From the NCBI GenBank assembly GCA_026414995.1, contig JAOAHY010000002.1, positions 82,525 through 146,524 of the forward strand: a stretch of DNA of 64,000 bases. The letters are read 5' to 3'. Positions within the stretch are counted from its first letter, which is position 1; the number at the start of each line of letters is the position of its first letter. The translations under genes were made by a program, and so were the position numbers. The notes below the pieces were generated by a model. That model saw only the letters and a list, made by a program, of their open reading frames with translations. It had not been told where the DNA came from and ran no database searches. This stretch comes from Caldisericia bacterium (lineage in GTDB: Bacteria; Caldisericota; Caldisericia; B22-G15). Positions 19,376 to 27,203 of the stretch are shown piece after piece.

Positions 19376-19882
19376 TTAACTCTCTTCAATCATTTCACTC
19401 CATTTTTTACTCAACTCATCCCTTCTCGGTTTATAAACTGCTTCAAAAAAGTATCTTTGAGACAAAAGAACACCCTTATCATATGATGAGACAATTTCAA
19501 TTGCTTCTTTCCAAGCTTTATCAAATTTTCCTTTAAATCTTTTTTCAATTTCTTTTTCAAAATCTTCTTCGGTTTGAATCTCCCCACCAATTGTATAGTA
19601 AATTTTTCCATCTATTTCTACAGCATATGCCATCTCATCACCTATTGTCTCAATTTTAAAAGATTCTTTAATTTTCTTTAATTTTTCTTCACTTAATCTT
19701 TTCCTTTTTAGAAATAATTCACTTGGAGTTATTTCTTTAGCACCTTTAAAACCCTTTTTTGCTGCAGCGTAAAAAATTGCTCTATTTAAACCAAAACTTT
19801 TTGCAGTGTTTATTTCTTTTCCTAAAACATATGCTCTTGCTGCTTGAAGTGTTGCCATAACTTGAAATCTTCCAATTGCCAT
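19376..19882 (-). CDS. Unknown 168-residue protein coupled to the primase-ligase gene
   Basis: I do not recognise this protein. It has no signal peptide or membrane helix. The N-terminal third (FQVMATLQAARAYVLGKEIN, then TAKSFGLNRAIFYAAAKKGF) looks helical and contains a run of small residues; the centre is strongly charged (LFLKRKRLSEEKLKKIKESF); a predicted beta pair follows (AYAVEIDGKIYYTIGGEIQ), and the C terminus is again helical. AAGGAGG precedes the ATG. It begins two bases after the stop of the primase-ligase gene, so the two are almost certainly co-expressed. A role with DNA or with the ligase is inference from position. Confidence 0.8.
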   Translation of the reverse strand: MAIGRFQVMATLQAARAYVLGKEINTAKSFGLNRAIFYAAAKKGFKGAKEITPSELFLKRKRLSEEKLKKIKESFKIETIGDEMAYAVEIDGKIYYTIGGEIQTEEDFEKEIEKRFKGKFDKAWKEAIEIVSSYDKGVLLSQRYFFEAVYKPRRDELSKKWSEMIEES

Positions 19883-19884
19883 TT

Positions 19885-21177
19885 TTACCTCCTTAAGCCC
19901 TTAATTTTTTTCCAATATAAAGTTACAATTGGAGAATTATTTCCTATAATATATTTACTATTTATTTCTTTTATAACAATTCCTTCATGTCCCAAAGAAA
20001 TGGCTTCTTTTAAATCTTTTTCTATATCTGACAATTCTTTAAATTTTAAAATTTCAACTCCTTCTCCAAATTTTATTTTATTTAAAATCTCTTTTCTTTT
20101 AATTAAAGGTAAATTTCCTAAAAAATCCCCTTTATAATAGATTATGTCGAAAACAAAAATTATTGGTTTTGCTCTGTTTGTCTCTGAAAAAAGAGAAGGA
20201 ATAAACCTTCTTCCTTTATCAGAATATAACTCACAATCTAAAATTGTTCCATCTGGAACATTTTCAAAAATATCTTTTGAAATTTTTAATTTATAACTCC
20301 AATCTGGATTTTTTTCTAATCTTCTTCCAAAAAATAAAACATTTCCTTTGTCTTTTATTACCTCTAGCCTCCATCCATCAATTTTTGGTTCAACAATCCA
20401 ATCGCCATTTAAATTCTCTCCAAAATATTGAATTGGTTGCATAAGCCAAACTGGTTTTATTTTTTCTTTATTTTCTTTTCCTCTATTTAAAATAAAATTT
20501 AAAAGTTTTTCATCTTCCTCTATTTTAATTGGTTTATCAATCCAATATGAAACTCTATGGGGTCTATCTTTAGTTTCAACTCCTTTTATACTTTTTGTTC
20601 CAATAACTTTAACTATTCTTGGAAGATCATACATATTATCAATTTTCAAATTAAGTTCTTGAATTTCTTTTTTAAATTTATCTCTTATAAAATTTTCAAA
20701 CCAAAGAAGAGAATCTTCAATATCATATCTATTTTCATCATTAATCACATAATAAGGAATTACAAAAAACAACGACACCCCATTTCCAGTCATACCTCTG
20801 AATAGTTTTTTAAAACTATTATTATTAAAAAAATCCTTTATTTTTTCTGATAAAAAAATTGCCCTATTAAGTTCATCATCATCTGATGGTAGATTTTTGG
20901 GTCTTATTGGATCAATATCGATAACAGTCAAATTTAGTCCAACAATATCTTCTTTTCTTGCAGCAAATTTAATGTCTATTTTTCTATCTCTAATACCAGC
21001 ATAAATATTTCTTTTTCCGTTAAATAAAATGCATTCTTTTAAAAAATCACTCTCATTATTGACAAACTTAACAATAGGATATACTCCTTCTTTAAGAATC
21101 CTTAATTCAGTTGGACCTTTATGATTAAGTAGTTTATAAGTAAGTTTTATATCATCTAAATTGATCCCTTCATTCAT
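19885..21177 (-). CDS. Primase-like (AEP) domain fused to an ATP-dependent ligase adenylation domain
   Basis: This 430-residue protein combines two nucleic-acid domains. Residues ~30-230 resemble an archaeo-eukaryotic primase: VIDIDP at 85-90 has the metal-binding DxD (Asp87, Asp89), TGNGVSLFF at 130-138 matches the second motif but has Ser135 where a catalytic His is expected, and LPRIVKVIGTKSIKG at 185-199 resembles the third. Residues ~245-430 form a nucleotidyltransferase with all ligase motifs: EPKIDGWR (Lys265), FFGRR, LDCELY, VFDIIYYKG, EGIVIKE and LYWKKIKG. The protein ends right after motif V, so the OB-fold is missing, as is the phosphoesterase domain of LigD; no Ku gene is near. 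A repair or RNA-templated end-joining role is possible but unproven. The next gene is two bases downstream. Confidence 0.78.
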   Translation of the reverse strand: MNEGINLDDIKLTYKLLNHKGPTELRILKEGVYPIVKFVNNESDFLKECILFNGKRNIYAGIRDRKIDIKFAARKEDIVGLNLTVIDIDPIRPKNLPSDDDELNRAIFLSEKIKDFFNNNSFKKLFRGMTGNGVSLFFVIPYYVINDENRYDIEDSLLWFENFIRDKFKKEIQELNLKIDNMYDLPRIVKVIGTKSIKGVETKDRPHRVSYWIDKPIKIEEDEKLLNFILNRGKENKEKIKPVWLMQPIQYFGENLNGDWIVEPKIDGWRLEVIKDKGNVLFFGRRLEKNPDWSYKLKISKDIFENVPDGTILDCELYSDKGRRFIPSLFSETNRAKPIIFVFDIIYYKGDFLGNLPLIKRKEILNKIKFGEGVEILKFKELSDIEKDLKEAISLGHEGIVIKEINSKYIIGNNSPIVTLYWKKIKGLRR

Positions 21178-21204
21178 TTCTCTAAATTCATTTTATAAAA
21201 TTTA

Positions 21205-21213
21205 TGCTATAAT
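21205..21213 (+). promoter_or_regulatory. Extended -10 (TGCTATAAT) for the HD-GYP/bpsA-region operon
   Basis: TGC precedes TATAAT (21208-21213), 16 bases before the earliest plausible ATG at 21230. It lies in the short gap between the divergent primase-ligase and HD-GYP genes. Confidence 0.55.
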
Positions 21214-21229
21214 ATTAAATTGTTTTTTT

Positions 21230-22162
21230 ATGTTTAATATGAAGGATATGATAGATATACTAAAAAAGCAGATAGGTTCTTTAAAAGATTTTTTAGAACT
21301 TAATTATATTTCTTTAAAAACAAAAAATGGAGAAATTTATATTGGAGAAAAATCCAATGGATTTATCAAATATAAAATTAAAATTGACGAAAATACAACT
21401 TTTGAAGTAGCAAGAAATGAAGATTTTGATGAAAAAGAAATTTCTGTTTTAAATTTTTTTGTAAAAATTACCTTTGATACATATTTAAAGGAAGGATATT
21501 TAAATTTAATGGATAACGAGAACCATAATTATTATAAAGTGAATGGATTTTTAAATTATATAAATCAAAGTAATATAACATTAAAAGATGAACTTGTCAA
21601 AATTTTAATTGAAACGATAAAAGTAAAAGACCAGGAAACATATGAGCATTCAAAAGGAGTCGCTTATTATTCAAAATTGATATCATCAAAATTTTTTAAT
21701 GATGAAAATAAAATAAAAGATATTGAAATAGCAGCACTTCTTCATGATATTGGAAAAATTTCTATTAAAGAACAAATTTTGTTTAAACCATCAAGTTTAA
21801 GGGAAGATGAATTTGAAGAGATAAAAAAACATCCAGAAATTGGATATAAAATTGTTTCAAAAAGCGATGTCTTAAAGGATGTTGCTAATTTTATTCTTTT
21901 ACATCATGAATGGGAAAATGGAATGGGTTATCCTTTTGGACTAAAAGGAGATAAAATTCCAATAGAAGCGAAAATTGTATCAGTTTCTGATTATATTGAA
22001 GCAAATCTTCAAGGAAGAAATTATACAAAAAGAAAAACAATATCAGAATTAATTAGAGATTTAGAATCACTTAAAGGTACAAAATTTAATGAAGAAATAG
22101 TAAATAAAGCAATTGAAGTTTTAAAAATAATAGAGGAAGACGGTGCAAGTATTATATATTAA
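21230..22162 (+). CDS. HD-GYP domain protein (probable cyclic-di-GMP phosphodiesterase)
   Basis: The 310-residue protein has an unassigned N-terminal region (~residues 1-115) and a C-terminal HD-GYP domain: YEHSKGVAYYSKLISSKF, IAALLHDIGKISIKEQIL, HPEIGYKIV, and the diagnostic LLHHEWENGMGYPFGLKGD, which holds the HHExxxGxGYP signature. Such proteins hydrolyse cyclic-di-GMP. Start choice is uncertain: ATGs at 21230, 21239 and 21248 are all in frame and none has a well-spaced ribosome site; I take the first because it lies just after the predicted transcription start. It overlaps the YjbQ gene by 20 bases. Confidence 0.85.
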   Translation: MFNMKDMIDILKKQIGSLKDFLELNYISLKTKNGEIYIGEKSNGFIKYKIKIDENTTFEVARNEDFDEKEISVLNFFVKITFDTYLKEGYLNLMDNENHNYYKVNGFLNYINQSNITLKDELVKILIETIKVKDQETYEHSKGVAYYSKLISSKFFNDENKIKDIEIAALLHDIGKISIKEQILFKPSSLREDEFEEIKKHPEIGYKIVSKSDVLKDVANFILLHHEWENGMGYPFGLKGDKIPIEAKIVSVSDYIEANLQGRNYTKRKTISELIRDLESLKGTKFNEEIVNKAIEVLKIIEEDGASIIY

Positions 22163-22541
22163 AACAAGAAAAAGAGTCGAAGCAATTGATATAACTGAGT
22201 CAATTTTGAATTTTGTTAAGGAAAGCGGTATTCAAAATGGTATTTTAATAGTTTATGTTCCTCACACAACTTGCGGTTTAACAATTAATGAAAATGCAGA
22301 TCCAAGTGTAATAGAAGATATTTTAAATAAAACTAGTGAACTTATTCCCAGAGTATCAAATTATAAGCATTTTGAAGGAAATTCAGACTCTCACATAAAA
22401 TCAGCTATTTTTGGCATATCTCATCAACTTTTAATAGAAAATGGAAAAGTTTTGCTTGGCACATGGCAAGGAATATTTTTATTAGAATTTGATGGTCCAA
22501 GAGAAAGAAAGGTGTATTTGAAAATAATAAAAAATGGATGA
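22143..22541 (+). CDS. YjbQ/UPF0047 family protein
   Basis: The 132-residue protein matches the YjbQ family over its whole length: KTRKRVEAIDITESILNFV, then VYVPHTTCGLTINENADPSV with the conserved HTTC-type loop, GNSDSHIKSAIFG and LLGTWQGIFLLEFDGPRERK at the end. Some members have thiamine-phosphate synthase activity in vitro; the physiological role is unsettled. It starts with GTG inside the HD-GYP gene and its end overlaps the CbiX-like gene by eight bases, so the three are translationally coupled. Confidence 0.9.
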   Translation: MQVLYIKTRKRVEAIDITESILNFVKESGIQNGILIVYVPHTTCGLTINENADPSVIEDILNKTSELIPRVSNYKHFEGNSDSHIKSAIFGISHQLLIENGKVLLGTWQGIFLLEFDGPRERKVYLKIIKNG

Positions 22542-23049
22542 AAATTATTGTTTAATTATAATTGGTGAAGGAGACATTCCTTCAGATTTTCCAAAATTTG
22601 AACTCAAAGAGTTTTTGTCATTAAAATCAAAAATAGATTCTAATTTTGAATTAAATGAATTTGAAAGAAAAAGATTTGAAGAACTTAAAATAAAAATTAA
22701 AAATTGGAAAAGAAACTTTAGAAATGATGAATATTATCATACATTATTTGATTTAACTAATTTAATTTTTAATAAATTTAAAATAAAAACATTCTTCGCT
22801 TTTTTAGATTATTGTGAACCAGATTTACAAACTTCAATTGAAAATGCAATAAATTATAACTACAAAAAGATTTATCTTTTTTCAACAAAATTAATTCTTA
22901 AAAAAATTGAATTACTTAAAATTCAAGATGAAATTAATCTAATTAAGATGAAGTATAAGGATTTGGAAATAGTTAACTTAGTAGAATTAAATTTAAATGA
23001 TATTTCAGAATTTATCTTAAAAAACCTAAAAATTAAAGAGGTAAAATGA
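22534..23049 (+). CDS. Divergent CbiX/sirohydrochlorin-chelatase-like protein
   Basis: The 171-residue protein shows the outline of one CbiX domain. It starts CLIIIGEGDIPSDFPKFE, parallel to the family's LLVGHGxxxxDFP segment but with Glu in place of the metal-binding His. Near residue 92, FFAFLDYCEPDLQTSIENA and NYNYKKIYLFSTKL match the conserved strand-helix-strand (VAFLExAEPSLEEAI, RIVVVPLFL). No other tetrapyrrole gene is near. Loss of the histidine suggests altered or lost chelatase function. The assignment rests on pattern recognition of two segments. It lies between YjbQ and the AEC transporter. Confidence 0.5.
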   Translation: MDENYCLIIIGEGDIPSDFPKFELKEFLSLKSKIDSNFELNEFERKRFEELKIKIKNWKRNFRNDEYYHTLFDLTNLIFNKFKIKTFFAFLDYCEPDLQTSIENAINYNYKKIYLFSTKLILKKIELLKIQDEINLIKMKYKDLEIVNLVELNLNDISEFILKNLKIKEVK

Positions 23050-23050
23050 G

Positions 23051-23941
23051 TTGATAACGAAAATAATTTCTTTTTTAATTTTGATTTTTCTTGGATTTTT
23101 TTTAAAAAAGATTAAATTTTTAAATGAAAATGAAGGAGAGTTATTAAGAAAAATATTATTCAATGTTTCGCTTCCATCTCTTGTGATTTTTTCAATATTG
23201 ACTTCAAATTTTTCTGGCAGTTTTTATAAACTTTTCTTTATTGTTCCAGTTTCAATGATAATACAATTCTTTATAACATTTATTTTAGGTTCAATTTACT
23301 TTAAAGATAAAAAAGAACTTGCAACATTAATTTTAATTTGTGTTATGGGAAATACTGCTTTTTTAGGATATCCTCTTGTTGAAATGTTTTTTGGTACAAA
23401 AAATCTTCCATTTGGAATTTTCTATGATCAAGTTCACTTTTATACTTTTTTAATTATCATATATCCTCTTATATCTTATATTTCTAGAAGTGAAAATAGA
23501 GGCATAAAATCTTCTTTTATAACACCTCCTGTTATATCTTTTCTTATATCTCTTATCTTAAGAAATTTTACAATGCCTCAAATTGTTATTGAATCCCTCA
23601 ATGTTTTAAAACAATCAGTCACTCCTCTTGTTCTTTTATATCTTGGTATAAATCTTGATTTAAATATAACAAAAAAAGATTTAACATATCTTATTCCAGT
23701 AATAATATTAAAACTTATACTTCTTCCATATATAACTTTTTTTGTTACAAATTTTTTTAAAGTAGAAGAGATTATAAAAAATGTATCACTTCTTCAATCA
23801 ATGATGCCAACTATGATGGCAACAATTATATTTGGTTCACAAATTGGATTAAATAAAAAAATTATTGCAAAAGCAGTTGGAATAACAACAATTTTTTCTT
23901 CATTAACAATATCTATTTTATCAAAGGCTTTAATAGGTTAA
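23051..23941 (+). CDS. AEC-family (auxin efflux carrier-like) transporter
   Basis: The 296-residue protein is an integral membrane protein with about ten helices, starting at its extreme N terminus. Family marks are LLRKILFNVSLPSLVIFSIL, the short central loop RSENRGIKSSFITPPVISFL, and VTPLVLLYLGINLDL. Bacterial AEC proteins export or import small organic acids and related anions; the substrate is not predictable. The start is TTG at 23051, with GAGGT eight bases upstream and the preceding stop one base away. A 44-base gap follows before bpsA. Confidence 0.85.
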   Translation: MITKIISFLILIFLGFFLKKIKFLNENEGELLRKILFNVSLPSLVIFSILTSNFSGSFYKLFFIVPVSMIIQFFITFILGSIYFKDKKELATLILICVMGNTAFLGYPLVEMFFGTKNLPFGIFYDQVHFYTFLIIIYPLISYISRSENRGIKSSFITPPVISFLISLILRNFTMPQIVIESLNVLKQSVTPLVLLYLGINLDLNITKKDLTYLIPVIILKLILLPYITFFVTNFFKVEEIIKNVSLLQSMMPTMMATIIFGSQIGLNKKIIAKAVGITTIFSSLTISILSKALIG

Positions 23942-23985
23942 AATATAGAAAGTAGTATTTAAACTAAAAGAAAAGGAGGTGAGAG

Positions 23986-24996
23986 ATGGATAGATTAAGA
24001 GAAGAGATTCTTTTCATACTCTCAAGAAAAAATGGAGATTTTTTTGAAATAATATCAAAAAGTAATTTTACAGCAAAAGAAGTTATGGATGAACTTAAAA
24101 AAATGAAAGATGAGGGTTTGATAGAAGAGAAAAATGGAGTATTTGAATTAAAAAATAAAATAGAGATTAAAATCTCAACTGATTTTGTTTGTGATAAATG
24201 TAAAGGGAGAAGAGTTTATGATAAAGAGGGGTTATGGAAAAATCTAAAAAAGAAATATGAAGAAATTGCTAAATTAAGACCAAAACCAGTTCAAGTTTAT
24301 GATCAAGGGGTAATTGATTCTGAAACTGCAATTGGAAGATTTTTATATATGTTAACAAGGGGAGATGTTTACAAAAAGAAAATTTTGATATTAGGTGATG
24401 ATGATTTAATGGGAATTTTATTTTCATTATCAAATATAACTGATGAAATTGTTGTTCTTGAAATAGACAAAAGATTAGTAAATTTTATAAACGAAATTAA
24501 AAAAGATTATAAATTAAATAATTTGACCGCTTATGAATATGATGCAAGAGAAAAACTTCCTGAAAATTTTGTTGATAAATTTGATACATTCTTCACTGAC
24601 CCAGTTGAAACAGTAGAAGGTCTTTTAATTTTTGTCTCCAGAACTTTAGCAGGTCTTAAAGGAAATGGCAATGCAGGTTATTTTGGGCTTACATCAATAG
24701 AATCAAATGGAGAAAAGTGGTTAAAGATACAGAGAGGATTAAATGATATGAATCTTGTAATAACAGATATAGTTAGAAATTTCTCATTTTATGAATTAAG
24801 TGATGATATTTTAAAAAGTGACCTTTTAATTGTTAAAGAAAATCCATTCAATATACAAAATCCAAAATTTTACTGGTATAACTCTCATCTATATAGGGTT
24901 GAAGTTGTTGGAACAAAGAAACCGAAATATATTGATAGTGTTAATTTGGGAAGAGAATTATATTTTGATGAATATACATATGTTGTAAAACCATGA
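23986..24996 (+). CDS. bpsA: N4-bis(aminopropyl)spermidine (branched-chain polyamine) synthase
   Basis: The 336-residue protein matches BpsA (formerly DUF43). It has an N-terminal winged-helix-like part (FTAKEVMDELKKMKDEGLIE), the CDKCKGRR zinc pair, and a Rossmann aminopropyltransferase core: KKILILGDDDLMGILFSL carries the GDDD motif required for activity, VVLEIDKRLVNFINEI binds the nucleoside, and DTFFTDPVETVEG is the second catalytic segment. The enzyme transfers two aminopropyl groups from decarboxylated S-adenosylmethionine to spermidine. Branched polyamines stabilise nucleic acids in thermophiles, so this gene is good evidence for a hot habitat. AAGGAGGTGAG precedes the ATG; the stop overlaps the alr start by four bases. 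Confidence 0.93.
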   Translation: MDRLREEILFILSRKNGDFFEIISKSNFTAKEVMDELKKMKDEGLIEEKNGVFELKNKIEIKISTDFVCDKCKGRRVYDKEGLWKNLKKKYEEIAKLRPKPVQVYDQGVIDSETAIGRFLYMLTRGDVYKKKILILGDDDLMGILFSLSNITDEIVVLEIDKRLVNFINEIKKDYKLNNLTAYEYDAREKLPENFVDKFDTFFTDPVETVEGLLIFVSRTLAGLKGNGNAGYFGLTSIESNGEKWLKIQRGLNDMNLVITDIVRNFSFYELSDDILKSDLLIVKENPFNIQNPKFYWYNSHLYRVEVVGTKKPKYIDSVNLGRELYFDEYTYVVKP

Positions 24997-26159
24997 GTGA
25001 CGAAAATGTTTTATTACGGCCCTTTTGGGCAGAAATTAATCTCGATAATTTAAAGAAAAATTACCTTTTTCTAAGAAGCATTGTTAAAGATAAAAAGTTA
25101 ATTTCTGTTGTTAAAGCAGATGCATATGGTCATGGAGCACCTGAAATAGCAGGTGAGCTTGAAATTTTAGGAAGTGACTATTTTGCTGTTGCTACACTTG
25201 AAGAAGGAATTGAATTAAGAACAAGAGGAATATCAAAACCTATACTTATTTTTGGATATATTTTTCCAAAACAAGCTGATTATATAGTGAATTTTTCATT
25301 AACTCCAACTTTATATTCACTTGATTTTGCAAAAGAACTTAATAATATTTGTGAAATAACAAAAGAAAAAGTTAATGTACATATAAAAATTGATACTGGA
25401 ATGGGCAGAGTAGGAATTCTCTGGAATGAAGCAGTTCCTTTTATAAAAGAAGTTTTAAAATTTAAAAACATTTATATTGAAGGTTTATATGCTCACTTTT
25501 CTTCAGCAGATGAAAAAGATAAAACATTCACAATACTTCAATATGAAAGATTTATGAAAGTTATAAATGAACTTGAAAAAGAAAACATAAAAATTCCTTT
25601 AAAACATCATGGTAATTCAGCTACTGTAATTGACCTTCCAGAATATATTTTAGATGGAGTAAGATGTGGAATATCTCTTTATGGATTAAGACCATCAGAT
25701 GAAGTTAAAAAAGTAAAACTTTATCCTGTAATGAGTTTACATTCGAAAATTATTTTTTTAAAAAAAGTTCCTCCAGGAACTCCAATTAGTTATGGAAGAA
25801 CCTATATTACAAAAAAGGAGAGTATAATAGGTACACTTCCGTTTGGTTATGCAGATGGTTATCCAAGAATTTTATCTAATAAAGGTGAGGTAGTTTTTAA
25901 GGGAAGAAGAGCAAAAATAGTTGGAAGAGTAACTATGGATCAAGTCATGATTGACCTTACAAAATTTAAAGATGCTAAAGTTGGTGATGATGTTATAATA
26001 ATGGGGAAAGAAGGAAGGGAAGAAATTACTGCAGATGAGATAGCAAAAAAATGTAAAACTATAAATTATGAAATTGTAACAAGAATTGGGAAGAGAGTGC
26101 CAAGAGTTTATATAAAGAATGGAGAAGTTATAAAAATAAAAACTCTTTTAGATAGATAA
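24993..26159 (+). CDS. alr: Alanine racemase
   Basis: The 388-residue protein is a typical PLP-dependent alanine racemase making D-Ala for peptidoglycan. LISVVKADAYGHGAPEIA holds the Schiff-base lysine (Lys41), and ISYGRTYITKKESIIGTL holds the second catalytic tyrosine; KIDTGMGRVGI and GGN-type PLP contacts (HHGNSATVIDLPE) are also present. The start overlaps the bpsA stop by four bases (ATGA). Presence of alr implies a cell wall with peptidoglycan. Confidence 0.96.
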   Translation: MSDENVLLRPFWAEINLDNLKKNYLFLRSIVKDKKLISVVKADAYGHGAPEIAGELEILGSDYFAVATLEEGIELRTRGISKPILIFGYIFPKQADYIVNFSLTPTLYSLDFAKELNNICEITKEKVNVHIKIDTGMGRVGILWNEAVPFIKEVLKFKNIYIEGLYAHFSSADEKDKTFTILQYERFMKVINELEKENIKIPLKHHGNSATVIDLPEYILDGVRCGISLYGLRPSDEVKKVKLYPVMSLHSKIIFLKKVPPGTPISYGRTYITKKESIIGTLPFGYADGYPRILSNKGEVVFKGRRAKIVGRVTMDQVMIDLTKFKDAKVGDDVIIMGKEGREEITADEIAKKCKTINYEIVTRIGKRVPRVYIKNGEVIKIKTLLDR

Positions 26160-26171
26160 AGGAGGTTTACA

Positions 26172-27203
26172 ATGGAAAAGAAAAAAGAAATTAAAAAGAA
26201 AGAGAGTGGATTAAAAACATATTTTATAATTTCAGGTGCAATAATAGTTGCTTTTGTAATATTAATTTCAATATTTTCTTTCTTTAATAGAGAAATCCCC
26301 CTTGATAAAGCACTTAAAGAAATTTTTGGAAAAGATTATAAAGTTTTAGAGTCCAAAAGTTATACTTTACCAGATGATCCTAATTTTGCTCTTTCAATTG
26401 ACACAGTAGTTAATTCAAAAGGAACAATTGTTGGAAAGTATTCTTTACTTACAATTAAAGATCTTTCATTAAAAAACATTGATAACAGCATAAAGGTTGT
26501 TGTGTGTTTTGATGATAATGGTAAAATTTCTAAAATAAAACCTCTAAGCAAAATAAAAACAGAAAAAGAAACAAATTGGAATGAATTTTTCTCAAAATTT
26601 ATAGGAAAAGATTATAAAGATTTACTCTCAACTGCAATACCACTACCTGCTGAAAATGGGGAGCTTGCAACTACATTTAAAGATAAGTTAGTAAAGAGCT
26701 CTGCAATTTCTTATATAAATCAGTTTGGTGTTGAAGCATATACATCTTTAAAAACAAATCAAACAGAAAATGAAACAAAAAGATTACTGATTGGAGATAA
26801 AATTCCATCTTTTGAAGCAACTGATATAAATGGAGAAAAAATTTCAAGTGAATTAATAAAAGGTAGAAAAACAGTTATAGTTTCAACAAATGCAACATGT
26901 GGTTCATGTATTGAAAAAACACATGCTTTTGATGAACTTATATATAAAGTTGGAAAAAATAAAAATTTTAACTATATACTCATATCTGAAACAGCAAAAG
27001 ATAAAACTATTAATGAATATTTAACAAAAACAAAAAACAAAAATATGAAAATAATAATTGATACTTCTCAGGAACTTCTAAGAAAATTAACAATTGAATT
27101 TACACCTGATGTTTTATTAGTTGATATTGATGGAACTGTTGTTTATCACAATTTTCCTAATTCTCAAGATATAGAACAAAAATTAACTGAATTTCTTAAA
27201 TAA
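26172..27203 (+). CDS. Membrane-anchored thioredoxin-like (TlpA/AhpC-type) protein
   Basis: The 343-residue protein has one N-terminal membrane anchor (residues ~17-38, YFIISGAIIVAFVILISIF) and an external part. Residues ~205-343 form a thioredoxin-fold domain: IGDKIPSFEATDINGEKIS, then STNATCGSCIEKTHAFDEL with a CGSC redox pair (Cys243, Cys246), and TPDVLLVDIDGTVVYH near the end. The region ~45-195 is of uncertain type; it loosely resembles FMN-binding-domain repeats (DNGKISKIKPLS, FFSKFIGKDYKDLL). It starts after GGAGG, twelve bases from alr, and abuts the next gene, a thioredoxin-CcdA fusion that could keep it reduced. Confidence 0.78.
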   Translation: MEKKKEIKKKESGLKTYFIISGAIIVAFVILISIFSFFNREIPLDKALKEIFGKDYKVLESKSYTLPDDPNFALSIDTVVNSKGTIVGKYSLLTIKDLSLKNIDNSIKVVVCFDDNGKISKIKPLSKIKTEKETNWNEFFSKFIGKDYKDLLSTAIPLPAENGELATTFKDKLVKSSAISYINQFGVEAYTSLKTNQTENETKRLLIGDKIPSFEATDINGEKISSELIKGRKTVIVSTNATCGSCIEKTHAFDELIYKVGKNKNFNYILISETAKDKTINEYLTKTKNKNMKIIIDTSQELLRKLTIEFTPDVLLVDIDGTVVYHNFPNSQDIEQKLTEFLK

